DNA of 34,207 bases, from the NCBI GenBank assembly GCA_011526095.1, contig WYBA01000196.1, forward strand, positions 1 through 34,207, read 5' to 3'. A model generated the notes under the pieces. It did no database searches and was not told where the DNA came from. It saw nothing but the letters and a program-made list of their open reading frames with translations. This stretch comes from Myxococcales bacterium. Its GTDB lineage: Bacteria; Myxococcota_A; Polyangia; Haliangiales; Haliangiaceae. Both the position numbers and the translations under genes were made by a program. Shown piece by piece: positions 22,553 to 34,207 of the stretch; position 1 is the stretch's first letter, and each line of letters opens with the position of its first letter.

Positions 22553-24441
22553 CGCGCCACCACCCGCCACCCGACGGTGACGCCGAACGTCCACGGGTCC
22601 GGCGCGCCGGTCCACCGGGTCGCGTCCCCTCTGACGTACAGCCACGGTCCCCACAGCAACGGCACCTCGAGCGCGGTGGTCCACGGACTGAGATGATAGG
22701 ACCCCGGCGGCCCGTCGGTCCCGCCGAACACCTGGTACCAGTTGATGTCGATCCCGGTCGACACCAGCGCGTACGGCCCGAGCGGGACGTTGAGGTGCAG
22801 CGGCGTCGACAGGTGGCTGGCCCTCGTCCCGTCGGGGCCCGTCACCCGCCCGCCCTGCAGCCCGAACGTGATCGCCGCGGCGTCCGCGACCGGGATCCGC
22901 GGCGCCCAGCCGAACGCCCACCCGCGCGCGTCGCCGCCGGCCTCCGGCCGCGTCACGTCGAGGAAGAACCACGCCGGCCCGCCGCCGAGGTGGAGCGACA
23001 CGGTGTCGGCGCGTGCGACGCCGGGCAGCGGCGAGCTCGCGGCCTCGACCGCCACGCCGAGGTGGGGCCAGAAGAAGCCGACGACGCGCTGCTCGGCGGC
23101 GATCTTCGAGCGGTCGCCGTACTCGAGACGGTGGGCCTCCAGCGCGCGCACGGCGGGCCCGGCGTCGGGCGCCGGCAGCGCGTAGCGCTCGTCCGCCGGC
23201 GACTCCGGGTGGAGCGGCGGCACGTCCGCGCCGACGTACAGCGTCTCGATCACGTCTCGATCGACGCCGAGCACCTCGACGAGCGCGTCGGCGTCGGACG
23301 CCACGAGCCACAGGACCAGGGCCGCTTGCTCGCGGTCCATCCCGGTCGCCGTCGCGAACCGGGCACGCGCGTCCTCGGCGACCCGCGCGATGGCGCGCGT
23401 CCGGATCTCCTCGAGCCCGCGCGAGATCGCGCGCGTCGCGTCGTGGAACGCCTGACCTCGTCCCCACGCCCCCTCGTCGGTCTCGGTCAGGCCGTAGCGC
23501 CCGACCTCGTCCACGGCCGACGCGTCCGTCACGCCCAGCAGCTGCACGCCGATGGTGCCGCGGAACCGGACTTCATAGGCGAAGCCGGACTGCGTCTCGC
23601 CGTCGATCGAGGCCGTCCGCCACCCGGCGTCGTAGCTGCACGCGAGCTCGAGCCGGACCTGGAACGACAGCTCGGCGAGCTTCGGTTCCGAGTCGCGACG
23701 GACGTACTGCCGGACATCCTCGACCAGGCTGTCACACGACGGCGCGCTCCCCTCGACCAGGAACCGCGCGCCCCGGCTCGCCGAGATCGCGTCGAGCAGC
23801 GCGCGCGCGTCGTCGCTCACCGGGACGCCGAGGCTCGCCGCGAGCCGCAGGTGGAGATCGGCGACGACGAGCTGGCCGGCGTCGACCGCCTCGAACGCGC
23901 GGCGCACGTGGGCCTCGCCGAGCGCGCGCGCGACGCGGTCGACGAGCTCGGTCAGCGGCGGGCGGGCGAGCGCGATCGCCACCCGGCGCGCCAGGCGCAC
24001 GGCGTCGAGCGCGCCGCGCACGTCGCCGGCGTCGCTCGCCCGCGCGGCGCGCTGGAGCTGCGCGTCGGCGCGCCCGGCGAGCGCGTCGTCGAGCGCCGCG
24101 GGCGCGGCCAGCTCCGCGCCCGCCAGCGCCAGCCGCAGCGCGAGCAACCGCCCGATCTCGCCCGCGTCGTCCAGCGCGGCCGCGGCCACGAGCGCGGTCG
24201 CCACCACCGCGGCGAGCGCCTCGTCGCGGCGAGCGACCGCGCCGGCGTCGAGCGCGCCCAGCTCGGCCGCGGCCAGGTAGTCGGCGAGCGCCGCGGCCGG
24301 CTCGCGCGCGGCGAGCCGGCGGTCGGCCGCGGCCATCAGCTCGGCGCGCGCGGGCGCGATCGGCGGCGCGCCGCACGCCCCCAGGCACCCGATCAGGCCC
24401 ACTCCCACGAGGTGAGCACGCATACGGCTCCGGATCGACAT
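22549..24441 (-). CDS. Lipoprotein with helical repeats and C-terminal barrel-like region
   Basis: A 630-residue protein. Signal: MSIRSRMRAHLVGVGLIG, with Cys19 or Cys23 (LGAC) as lipid site. About 30-240 are Ala/Leu-rich helices with TPR-like spacing (AAALADYLAAAELGALDAG). The middle is a mixed region with paired cysteines (SAPSCDSLVEDV, LELACSYDAGW). The last about 160 residues alternate polar/hydrophobic strands (GGPAWFFLDVTRPEAGG, AITFGLQGG, HLNVPLGPYALV) as in beta-barrels. A -10-like TACTAT (24466-24471) and AAGGGGGG close to the ATG at 24441 support this start; Met at 24423 with GGAG is an alternative. It is co-transcribed with the downstream lipoprotein. Function unknown. Confidence 0.68.
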   Translation of the reverse strand: MSIRSRMRAHLVGVGLIGCLGACGAPPIAPARAELMAAADRRLAAREPAAALADYLAAAELGALDAGAVARRDEALAAVVATALVAAAALDDAGEIGRLLALRLALAGAELAAPAALDDALAGRADAQLQRAARASDAGDVRGALDAVRLARRVAIALARPPLTELVDRVARALGEAHVRRAFEAVDAGQLVVADLHLRLAASLGVPVSDDARALLDAISASRGARFLVEGSAPSCDSLVEDVRQYVRRDSEPKLAELSFQVRLELACSYDAGWRTASIDGETQSGFAYEVRFRGTIGVQLLGVTDASAVDEVGRYGLTETDEGAWGRGQAFHDATRAISRGLEEIRTRAIARVAEDARARFATATGMDREQAALVLWLVASDADALVEVLGVDRDVIETLYVGADVPPLHPESPADERYALPAPDAGPAVRALEAHRLEYGDRSKIAAEQRVVGFFWPHLGVAVEAASSPLPGVARADTVSLHLGGGPAWFFLDVTRPEAGGDARGWAFGWAPRIPVADAAAITFGLQGGRVTGPDGTRASHLSTPLHLNVPLGPYALVSTGIDINWYQVFGGTDGPPGSYHLSPWTTALEVPLLWGPWLYVRGDATRWTGAPDPWTFGVTVGWRVVAR

Positions 24442-24465
24442 GGCCCCCCTTGTCGTGTGATTCCG

Positions 24466-24471
24466 ATAGTA
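24466..24471 (-). promoter_or_regulatory. -10-like TACTAT before the lipoprotein operon
   Basis: Minus-strand TACTAT lies 24 nt before the ATG at 24441, leaving a short leader that contains AAGGGGGG. This promoter appears leadered, unlike the TAnnnT sites that sit at start codons. Confidence 0.4.
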
Positions 24472-24601
24472 GTCCGGCGCCCCCCCATCGCGCCACGCCG
24501 GCATCGCGGGCGACGCCGGGCGCGCGAACAGCAAGGGTTGCGGCGCCGGGGCGCGATCGCGCAGCTTCTGCGTCCGATCCGCGCACCCGCAGGCCCGGCT
24601 C

Positions 24602-24617
24602 TGGCACGCTGCACGCA
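24602..24617 (+). promoter_or_regulatory. Possible sigma-54 promoter before ABC operon
   Basis: TGGCACGctgcACGCA has a perfect -24 TGGCACG and GC ten bases after GG, as in sigma-54 promoters; the -12 element reads ACGCA instead of TTGCA. It would start transcription at about 24628, inside the Shine-Dalgarno, which counts against it. Confidence 0.25.
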
Positions 24618-24622
24618 ACCGT

Positions 24623-24627
24623 GGAGG
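24623..24627 (+). promoter_or_regulatory. Shine-Dalgarno of ABC ATPase gene
   Basis: GGAGG 4 nt before the ATG at 24632. It favours this ATG over the overlapping GTG at 24629. Confidence 0.6.
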
Positions 24628-24631
24628 AGTG

Positions 24632-25336
24632 ATGCCGGCCGTCCTCGAAGCACGCGGGCTCACGAAGGTGTACGGGAGCGGTCCGACCGCCGTGCACGCC
24701 CTCGCCGGCGTGGACTTCACGCTCGACGCGGGCGAGCTGCTCGTGCTGCTCGGGCCGTCCGGCTCGGGCAAGTCGACGCTGCTCAACCTCGTCGGCGGCC
24801 TCGACACCGCCACCGCCGGGACGATCCGCTACCGCGACCACGACCTGGCGCGTGCCGACGACGACGACCTGACCCGCTACCGCCGCGAGCACGTCGGGTT
24901 CGTGTTCCAGTTCTACAACCTGATCCCGAGCCTCACCGCGCGCGAGAACGTCGCGCTCGTGGTCGACCTCGTCGACGACGCGATGCGTCCGGAGGACGCG
25001 CTCGCGATGGTCGGGCTCGGCGACCGCCTCGACCACTTCCCGTCGCAGCTGTCCGGCGGCGAGCAGCAGCGCGTCGCGATCGCGCGCGCGATCGCCAAGC
25101 GCCCGGACCTGCTCCTGTGCGACGAGCCGACCGGCGCGCTCGACGGCAAGACCGGCCGGCTCGTGCTCGAGGCGCTCGCGACGGTCAACGTCGAGCTCGG
25201 CACCGCGACCGCGCTGATCACGCACAACGCGGTGATCGCGGCGATGGCCGACCGCGTCGTGACGATGAAGGACGGCGGGATCGCGTCGGAGCACCGCAAC
25301 CCCCACCGCGTGTCGCCGAGCACGCTGGACTGGTGA
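24632..25336 (+). CDS. ABC transporter ATPase (LolD/MacB-like)
   Basis: Cytoplasmic ATPase of 234 residues powering the permease encoded next. Walker [10 protein letters not shown] (41-49), Q-loop [16 protein letters not shown] with Gln93, ABC signature LSGGEQQR (140-147), Walker [13 protein letters not shown] (160-171) and switch His in ITHN near residue 198. The sequence is in the MacB/LolD/FtsE-like group, which acts with FtsX-type permeases to move lipoproteins, toxins or peptides or to drive mechanotransmission. The permease gene begins 1 nt after its stop and the membrane-fusion gene 1 nt after that, so all three are one operon. Confidence 0.94.
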   Translation: MPAVLEARGLTKVYGSGPTAVHALAGVDFTLDAGELLVLLGPSGSGKSTLLNLVGGLDTATAGTIRYRDHDLARADDDDLTRYRREHVGFVFQFYNLIPSLTARENVALVVDLVDDAMRPEDALAMVGLGDRLDHFPSQLSGGEQQRVAIARAIAKRPDLLLCDEPTGALDGKTGRLVLEALATVNVELGTATALITHNAVIAAMADRVVTMKDGGIASEHRNPHRVSPSTLDW

Positions 25337-25337
25337 C

Positions 25338-27689
25338 ATGCGCGCGCTGTCGACCAAGCTGCGGCGCGACCTGTGGCGGATGCGCGGCCAGGTCATCACG
25401 ATCACGTTGATCCTGGCCTCGGGGATCGCGGCCTACGTGTGCCTGTCCGGCGCCCACCGCGCGCTGGCGCGGTCGCGCGACGCCTACTACGCGCAGTACG
25501 CGTTCCCCGACGTGTTCGTCCACCTCGAGCGCGCGCCCGACGCGGTCGCGTCGCGGCTGCGCGAGATCGACGGCGTCACCTCGCTCGAGACGCGGCTGGT
25601 CGAGGGCGCGTCGTTCCGCCTGGCCGGCGAGGAGCGCGCCCAGCCCGGCCGCGCGATCTCGATCGAGCCCGGCAGCCGCGCCGAGGCCAACCTCGTGCTG
25701 CGCGCCGGCCGGCTGCTCGACCCCGCGCGCGACGACGAGGTGCTGCTGCTCGAGTCGTTCGCGCGCGGCGCGAACCTGGCCCCGGGAGACGAGCTCGACG
25801 TCGTCATCGCCGGCCACGAGCTCGACCTGCGCGTCGTCGGGCTGGTGCTGTCGCCGGAGTGGGTGTTCCCGATGGAGGGCGGGATGATGCCGGGCGACTT
25901 CGGCGTGGTGTGGATGACGCGCGACGCCCTCGCCAGCGCCACCGGCAAGCACGGCGCGTTCGACAGCGTGACGTTCCGGCTGACGCCGTCGGCCGACCGC
26001 CGCGAGGTGATCGAGGCGATCGACCGCGAGCTGGCGCGGTGGGGCGGCGGCGGCGCGTTCGGCCGCGACAAGCAGGTCTCCAACCGCGCGGTGTCGAACG
26101 AGCTCGACCAGCTCGAGAGCATGGCGACGAAGATCCCGGCGGTGTTCCTGCTGGTCGCGATGTTCCTGCTCAACGTCGTGCTGTCGCGGATCGTCCACCT
26201 CCAGCGCGAGCAGCTCGCGGTGCTGCGCGCGCTCGGCTACACCCGCGGCGCGCTCGCGCGCCACGTCCTGGCGTTCGCCTCGGTGATCACCGTCGGCGGC
26301 GTCGTCGTCGGGCTCGGGCTCGGCCGGTGGTTCGCCGGCGCGATCACGAAGCTGTACGCGACGTTCTTCCACTTCCCCGTGCTCGAGGCCGGGCTCGACG
26401 CGACGATCGTCGGCGTCTCGGTGCTCGTCGCGATCGTCGCCGCGATCGGCGGCGCGATGACCGCGGCGTGGCGGGTCGTGCGGCTGGCGCCGGCCGAGGC
26501 GATGCGCGCCCCGGCGCCGGCCCGCTACCGCCGGGGCCTGTTGTCCCGGCTCGGCCTGGCGCGCGTCGCCGGGCCGATGGGGCGGATGATCGTCCGCGAC
26601 CTCGAGCGCCGCCCGGTGCTCACCGGCCTGTCGGTCGCGGGCATCGCGTTCGCCGGCGGGATCGTCGTGCTCGGCCGGTTCTCCGTCGACGCGATGGACC
26701 ACCTGATGGACGTGGTGCTGGCGCGCGCGCTGCGCGAGGACGCGGCGGTGACGCTGGCGCGCCCGGTGCCGCGCGCCGAGCTGGCGTGGTTCCGCCACGC
26801 CCCCGGCGTGCTCGCGGCCGAGCCGGTCCACATGGTGCCGGTGCGGCTGCATGCGCGCGCGCGATCGCGCGACGTCCCGCTGACCGCGTGGCCGCGCGAC
26901 GCCGAGATGCGCCAGGTGCTCGACGGCCGGTCGCGGCCGCGGCCGCTGCCGCCCGAGGGCGTGATGCTGACCGCGCTGCTCGGCGAGCGGCTCGGGGTCG
27001 GCGTCGGCGACACCGTCGTCGCCGAGCGCCTCGACGGCAGCCACGCGCGGATCCCGCTGACCGTCGCCGCGCTGGTCGACGAGCGGATGGGGCTCAACGC
27101 GTACATGGACCTCGACGCGCTCGCCGACGCGCTCGACGAGGAGCCGCGGATGTCGACCGTGCTGCTGCGCGTCGACCGCGCCGAGCGCGACCGGCTGCAC
27201 GGCTACCTCGCGACCGTGCCGGGCGTGATGATGGTGATGGAGCCGCGCGGCATCCGCGAGGCGTTCGACGCGCAGAGCGGCCAGTTCATGCTGGTGTGGA
27301 CGCTGATCGTCGTCGTGTTCGGCAGCGTCATCGCCGTCGGCGTCGTGTTCAACACCGCGCGCGTGATGCTGTCGGAGCGCTCGCGCGACCTGGCGACCCT
27401 GCGCGTGCTCGGGTTCACCCGCGACGAGGTCGCGATCGTGCTGCTCGGGCAGCTCGCGGTGCAGGTCGTGCTGGCGCTGCCGATCGGCATGCTGTTCGGC
27501 TGGCTGATGGCGGCGAGCCTGATGCAGAGCGCCGACCCCGAGCAGTTCCGGTTCCCCGTGATCACCTCCCCGGCGACGTTCGCGTTCGCGTCGCTGGTGG
27601 TGCTGGGCTCGGCGATCGCGACGGCGGTGGTGGTCCGCCGCCGCCTCGACCGGACCGACATCGTGAGCGCGCTGAAGGCGAGGGATTGA
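25338..27689 (+). CDS. ABC permease with two FtsX domains
   Basis: Inner-membrane permease of 783 residues with eight predicted membrane helices. TM1 at about 18-37; a periplasmic core to about 260; first FtsX unit at about 265-395 ([31 protein letters not shown]); a second core at about 425-645; second FtsX unit at about 650-775 ([32 protein letters not shown]). The repeat of LRALGYTRG and [10 protein letters not shown] shows the internal duplication. It would pair with the ATPase (24632) and the membrane-fusion protein (27691). The C-terminus is intact, ending in [10 protein letters not shown]. Cargo cannot be inferred. Confidence 0.9.
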   Translation: MRALSTKLRRDLWRMRGQVITITLILASGIAAYVCLSGAHRALARSRDAYYAQYAFPDVFVHLERAPDAVASRLREIDGVTSLETRLVEGASFRLAGEERAQPGRAISIEPGSRAEANLVLRAGRLLDPARDDEVLLLESFARGANLAPGDELDVVIAGHELDLRVVGLVLSPEWVFPMEGGMMPGDFGVVWMTRDALASATGKHGAFDSVTFRLTPSADRREVIEAIDRELARWGGGGAFGRDKQVSNRAVSNELDQLESMATKIPAVFLLVAMFLLNVVLSRIVHLQREQLAVLRALGYTRGALARHVLAFASVITVGGVVVGLGLGRWFAGAITKLYATFFHFPVLEAGLDATIVGVSVLVAIVAAIGGAMTAAWRVVRLAPAEAMRAPAPARYRRGLLSRLGLARVAGPMGRMIVRDLERRPVLTGLSVAGIAFAGGIVVLGRFSVDAMDHLMDVVLARALREDAAVTLARPVPRAELAWFRHAPGVLAAEPVHMVPVRLHARARSRDVPLTAWPRDAEMRQVLDGRSRPRPLPPEGVMLTALLGERLGVGVGDTVVAERLDGSHARIPLTVAALVDERMGLNAYMDLDALADALDEEPRMSTVLLRVDRAERDRLHGYLATVPGVMMVMEPRGIREAFDAQSGQFMLVWTLIVVVFGSVIAVGVVFNTARVMLSERSRDLATLRVLGFTRDEVAIVLLGQLAVQVVLALPIGMLFGWLMAASLMQSADPEQFRFPVITSPATFAFASLVVLGSAIATAVVVRRRLDRTDIVSALKARD

Positions 27690-27690
27690 C

Positions 27691-28923
27691 ATGTCGACCC
27701 ACACGAAGACGACCAAGCCGAGGCCGCGTGGCTCGCTCCTGCGATGGGTCAAGCGCGGCGCCGTGGTCGCGGTGCTGGCCGCGATCGTCGCGACGCTGGT
27801 GTGGGCGATGCTGCCCAAGCCCGCGCCGGTCGAGGTCGTGAGCGTGCGGCGCGGCGCGCTGCGCGTCACCGTCGACGAGGACGGCCGCGCCCGCGTGATC
27901 GACCGCCACGTCGTCGCGGCGCCGCTCGCCGGCTCGCTGGCGCGGATCGAGCTGCACCCGGGCGACTCGGTCGCCGAGGGCGCCACGGTCGCGCGGATCG
28001 CGCCGCTGCCGTCGCCCCTGCTCGACGCCCGCACCCGCGCCGAGATCGACGGCCGGGTCAGCATCGCCCAGGCCCGCGTCAAGCAGGCCGCGTCCGCGAT
28101 CCAGCGCGTCCAGGTCGCCCACGACTACGCCAAGGCCGAGCACGCGCGGATCAAGGCGCTCGTCGACCAGCGCGCGCTGCCGCGGGTCGAGCTCGACCGG
28201 CGCCAGTTCGACCTCGACGCCGCGACGCGCGAGCTGGAGTCGATGCGGTTCGCCGCGGCGATCGCGCGCGACGAGCTGGCGACGGCGCGGGCGCTGGCCG
28301 CGCGCCTGGGCAAGCCCGCGGCCGCGGGCGAAGAGGTCGCCGTGCTCGCGCCGATCGCCGGCCGCGTGCTGCGCGTCTACACCGCCAGCGAGGGCGTCGT
28401 CGCGCCGGGCACGCCGCTGCTCGAGCTCGGCGACGCCGGCCGGCTCGAGCTCGCGGTCGACGTGCTGACCGCCGACGCGGTGCAGGTGCGCCCCGGCGCC
28501 GAGGTCGAGGTCCGCGGGTGGGGCGGCGACCCGCTGCGCGGCGTCGTCCGGATGGTCGAGCCGAGCGCGACGACGCGGATCTCGGCGCTCGGCGTCGAGG
28601 AGCAGCGCGTCGCGGTGATCGTCGACCTCGTCGACCCGCCCGCGGCGTGGCAGGGGCTCGGCGACGGCTGGCGCGTCGAGGCGCGGATCACGACCGCCAC
28701 GGTCGACGACGCCGTGCTCGTCCCGCTCGGCGCGCTGTTCCGCGACGGCGAGCGGTGGGCGGTCTACGTCGTCGACGGCGGCCGCGCGAAGCTGCGCCAC
28801 CTCGAGCTCGGGGCGCGCGGCGGCAACGACGCGGAGGTCGTGTCCGGCCTGGCCGCCGGCGACCGCGTCATCTACCACCCCAGCGAGCGGATCACTGACG
28901 GGGCCAAGGTGGCCGCCGACTGA
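27691..28923 (+). CDS. Membrane-fusion protein (HlyD/MacA-like)
   Basis: Periplasmic adaptor of 410 residues anchored by one N-terminal helix (about 23-41, AVVAVLAAIVATLVWAM). A lipoyl half (VVAAPLAGSLARIELHPGDSV, about 72-92) precedes a coiled-coil hairpin (about 112-205), and the second lipoyl half follows (APIAGRVLRVYTASEGVV, about 217-234). Beta-barrel strands (DAGRLELAVDVLTADA, VEVRGWGG) and the membrane-proximal domain follow. It connects the ABC permease to an outer-membrane channel that is not encoded in this window. The ATG lies 1 nt after the permease stop, so translation is coupled. Confidence 0.9.
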   Translation: MSTHTKTTKPRPRGSLLRWVKRGAVVAVLAAIVATLVWAMLPKPAPVEVVSVRRGALRVTVDEDGRARVIDRHVVAAPLAGSLARIELHPGDSVAEGATVARIAPLPSPLLDARTRAEIDGRVSIAQARVKQAASAIQRVQVAHDYAKAEHARIKALVDQRALPRVELDRRQFDLDAATRELESMRFAAAIARDELATARALAARLGKPAAAGEEVAVLAPIAGRVLRVYTASEGVVAPGTPLLELGDAGRLELAVDVLTADAVQVRPGAEVEVRGWGGDPLRGVVRMVEPSATTRISALGVEEQRVAVIVDLVDPPAAWQGLGDGWRVEARITTATVDDAVLVPLGALFRDGERWAVYVVDGGRAKLRHLELGARGGNDAEVVSGLAAGDRVIYHPSERITDGAKVAAD

Positions 28924-28924
28924 A

Positions 28925-28979
28925 GCGCAACCGACGCGCAACCGACGCGCAACCGACGCGCAACCGACGCGCAACCGAT
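28925..28979. repeat. Five tandem copies of an 11-bp unit
   Basis: GCGCAACCGAC repeated five times with no spacers; the last copy ends in T. It starts 1 nt after the membrane-fusion stop and ends 24 nt before the next gene. Not a CRISPR. It could be a slipped-strand repeat, a binding array or a terminator-like region. Confidence 0.8.
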
Positions 28980-29003
28980 CGGGGCGCGCGTTGTCCCAGC
29001 GAC

Positions 29004-30140
29004 GTGCGCGCCACGCTCCTGCTGTCGATCCCGCTCGTCGCCGCCGCCGCCTGCAGGCCCCAGGCCGCCTCGCGGGTCCCGGCCGAGCCGCCCGCCAGGC
29101 AGGCGGAGGCGCCAGCCGGCCCCGACGAGCCGCCCGTCGCGAAGGAGCACGACCGCGCGCCCCTGGTCGAGCCCCGCCTCCAGCGCGCCCCCGACGTCCC
29201 TCCGCGCCCGATGCCCGAGCTCGCCACGGCCGGTACGCTCCACGTCATCGTCGTCGACGCCGGGGTGGCGCGGTGCGAGGCCTGGGAGGTCGTCCCGGAT
29301 CCCGAGGTCCACGGCAACGGCCTGCTCGTGACCCGCTGGACCGAGGGCACCGCGACCGCCGTGCTGACCCACTCGTACGCGAGCGACGGTGACGTGCTCC
29401 GGATCACCGGCGCGTCGCGCGACACCACGTTCGACGACGCCTCCGGCGCGGGCATCGCGACGGGCTGCTTCACGAGCCTCACCGCGCGGCGGCTGGCCGA
29501 CCGCATCGACGTCCAGGGCGCGGCGTGGTTCCCCACGGCCGACGCGTGCGCCGCGGCGGTGGCGGCGGGCGATCCGGTCGCGACCGACTTCGGCGCGTGC
29601 ACGGTCCCACGCCACGCGGTCTCTGCCGGCGTCGAGCGCGACGGCCGCGCGCGCCTGATCCAGCGGCTGCGCGACGGCGGCGGGCTGTGGAGCCTGGCCG
29701 AGGGGCTCACGGCGACGGGCGACCCCGACGGCGTGCTGACGTGCCGCCGCCTCGACGTCGTCCCCGACGAGGACGCCGAGGCGATCGCCGGCGAGCTCCG
29801 GCGCGCCCTCGTCGACGCCGACGGCAACCGCGGGGTCGAAGGGACGAGCTACGCGTACGACGGCGCCAGGTGGATGACGCTGCTCGGCCCGGGCGAGACG
29901 TGGACCTCCGCCGACGGCACGCAGCAGTGGACGCGCGCGCTCGGCTGCACCGTCCAGGGCCACGTCGAGATCCTCGCCGAGGACACCGTCGAGATCACCC
30001 TGCCCTACCACCTCACGCTCGCCGCGTGCGAGCGCGCCCGCGATCACGAGCTGGAGCGGCGCCGCTGGCTGCCGCCGGACCACGTCGTCGTCGTGGGAGG
30101 CGCGCTCGCGATGTCGGGCGGTCAGCTCCCCGGCTGCTGA
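29004..30140 (+). CDS. Lipoprotein of unknown function
   Basis: A 378-residue protein with signal [17 protein letters not shown] (lipidated Cys17), a Pro/Ala/Glu tether to about residue 70, and a mature region with two similar-looking parts. Repeated phrases include [19 protein letters not shown] (about 132-150) and [16 protein letters not shown] (near 305). Cysteines are spread (CEAWEV, TGCFTSL, DACAAAV, FGACTV, LTCRR, LGCTV, AACERA), so several disulfides are possible. No family is recognised. It starts with a GTG at 29004 without a TAnnnT site. It is convergent with the AAA+ gene, 8 nt apart. Confidence 0.72.
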   Translation: MRATLLLSIPLVAAAACRPQAASRVPAEPPARQAEAPAGPDEPPVAKEHDRAPLVEPRLQRAPDVPPRPMPELATAGTLHVIVVDAGVARCEAWEVVPDPEVHGNGLLVTRWTEGTATAVLTHSYASDGDVLRITGASRDTTFDDASGAGIATGCFTSLTARRLADRIDVQGAAWFPTADACAAAVAAGDPVATDFGACTVPRHAVSAGVERDGRARLIQRLRDGGGLWSLAEGLTATGDPDGVLTCRRLDVVPDEDAEAIAGELRRALVDADGNRGVEGTSYAYDGARWMTLLGPGETWTSADGTQQWTRALGCTVQGHVEILAEDTVEITLPYHLTLAACERARDHELERRRWLPPDHVVVVGGALAMSGGQLPGC

Positions 30141-30148
30141 GCGCGCCG

Positions 30149-33391
<3,243 letters not shown>

Positions 33392-33534
33392 CCAGGGAGA
33401 GTGATCCCGACCGGCCCGGTTGTGACGCCACCCTTCGGAGGCGAGCCACGACGCGGTGCGTGATCGACGCCACTCCCGGGCCGTCGGCCTCGCGCGCGAC
33501 CGACGAATCGCGGGCGATCCCCGGCGCGCCGCGG

Positions 33535-33540
33535 TAGCTT
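33535..33540 (+). promoter_or_regulatory. -10-like TAGCTT before beta-helix gene
   Basis: TAGCTT lies 20 nt before the ATG at 33561. A Shine-Dalgarno (GGAGGG, ending 4 nt before ATG) lies in the leader, so this transcript looks leadered. Confidence 0.45.
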
Positions 33541-33560
33541 CGCGCGCGCCGGAGGGAACC

Positions 33561-34207
33561 ATGCACCATCGTCTGTCCGCGCTCTGCGCGACCACCCTGC
33601 TCACGCTCGCGGCGCTCGCCGCGCCCGCCGCCGCCGACACGATCGTCACCGGCGGCAACGTCATCAACCAGACGTGGACCGTCGCGGGCTCGCCCTACGT
33701 CGTGCAGGGCGACGTGATCGTCCCCGACGGCGCGTTCCTGACGATCGAGGCCGGCGTCGTCGTCCAGGCCCAGTCCAACAGCGACAGCCAGGCCGCCGGC
33801 GCGGACACGTCGCGGGTCGAGCTGATCGTCCACGGCACGCTCACGATCGCGGGCGCGGCGGGCAACCCGGTGACGCTGCGCAGCTCGAGCACGAGCAGCG
33901 GCACGTGGTACGGCATCGTCGCCGACGCCGACGCCGACGCCGTCACGATCGACCACGCGATCGTCCAGGACGCGCGCTACGCGATCGTGTCGTACGCGCC
34001 CGGCAGCGCGCTCGACGTGGCGAACGTGACGGTGACCGAGGCCTCCACCTACGGCCTGTGGGTCCGCGCCGGCAGCCCCACCGTCGACGCCCTCACCGCC
34101 AGCGCCAACAGCAGCGCCGGCGTCGTCGTCGCCGACACCGCCTCGCTCACCCTGACCAACAGCGTCGTCCGCAGCAATGGCTCCTATGGCGTCTACTTCC
34201 AGCCGAC
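33561..34207 (+). CDS. Secreted right-handed beta-helix protein (C-terminus off window)
   Basis: Partial protein, 215 codons visible and open at the window end. The signal peptide [25 protein letters not shown] is cut before DTIVTGG. The mature part is a series of short strands and turns with Asn/Val/Thr-rich coils: [49 protein letters not shown], and repeats such as [68 protein letters not shown], a spacing of about 22-24 residues as in PbH1 beta-helices. Such proteins are adhesins, polysaccharide lyases or surface proteins; no catalytic residues can be seen. GGAGGG 4 nt before ATG fixes the start. It is divergent from the AAA+ gene. Confidence 0.85.
   Translation, partial: MHHRLSALCATTLLTLAALAAPAAADTIVTGGNVINQTWTVAGSPYVVQGDVIVPDGAFLTIEAGVVVQAQSNSDSQAAGADTSRVELIVHGTLTIAGAAGNPVTLRSSSTSSGTWYGIVADADADAVTIDHAIVQDARYAIVSYAPGSALDVANVTVTEASTYGLWVRAGSPTVDALTASANSSAGVVVADTASLTLTNSVVRSNGSYGVYFQP

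Noticed and set aside
25218..28082. Long minus-strand frame opposite the FtsX permease
   Set aside because: His/Arg/Asp-rich low complexity, and overlaps three plus-strand genes with clear motifs and tight spacing.
28925..28979. CRISPR array
   Set aside because: The 11-bp units are directly adjacent with no spacers and no cas gene is present.

Overview
The window is about 34 kb of very GC-rich bacterial DNA, almost fully coding, with 32 genes I can support. Two are cut by the window edges: a Ser/Thr kinase at the left and a beta-helix protein at the right. The kinase with a Pro/Ala-rich linker, the many Cys- or Ala/Pro-rich lipoproteins (11 of 32 genes), an AAA+ ATPase related to contractile-injection-system ATPases, and the codon bias all suggest a myxobacterium (Myxococcota, perhaps Polyangia/Kofleriaceae-like). 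That placement is inference; there is no rRNA or other taxonomic marker. I see no tRNA, rRNA, insertion sequence, prophage or CRISPR array.

Layout. 1-1552: transmembrane Ser/Thr kinase (minus). 1826-5361: PAP2 phosphatase, SCP2 sterol-carrier protein, glutathione-dependent formaldehyde dehydrogenase (frmA), S-formylglutathione hydrolase (fghA) and a VOC protein (plus); frmA and fghA lie 1 nt apart and form the complete formaldehyde detoxification pair. 5384-6782: quinone-oxidoreductase-like MDR enzyme and an ArsR repressor (minus), with matching operator-like sequences before both. 6893-12383: mixed metabolic and envelope genes: TVP38 membrane protein, lipoproteins, a small zinc-ribbon protein, a NodB-type deacetylase, a GNAT acetyltransferase, a group II PLP decarboxylase and a DUF3365 haem lipoprotein. 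12553-16463: a sulfur block with rhodanese lipoprotein, persulfide dioxygenase-rhodanese fusion, TsdA-like dihaem thiosulfate dehydrogenase and an outer-membrane porin. 16464-24441: poorly characterised proteins: a coiled-coil membrane protein, beta-propeller lipoproteins, a protein with an internal helical duplication, a Cys-rich lipoprotein and a two-gene lipoprotein operon. 24632-28923: ABC ATPase, double-FtsX permease and membrane-fusion protein, 1 nt apart, forming an export system. 28924-34207: an 11-bp tandem repeat, a lipoprotein, a giant minus-strand AAA+ ATPase with an N-terminal propeller-like region, and a secreted beta-helix protein.

Two themes stand out. First, a TAnnnT hexamer lies 6-9 nt before the start codon of 11 genes that mostly lack a Shine-Dalgarno sequence; a twelfth gene has a near match. 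This suggests widespread leaderless transcription, and it helped choose several starts, including PAP2, ArsR, TVP38 and the coiled-coil protein. Second, the sulfur block may form an envelope-to-cytosol thiosulfate/persulfide oxidation module, with a divergent haem lipoprotein as a possible partner. Candidate regulatory dyads and hairpins lie between several genes.
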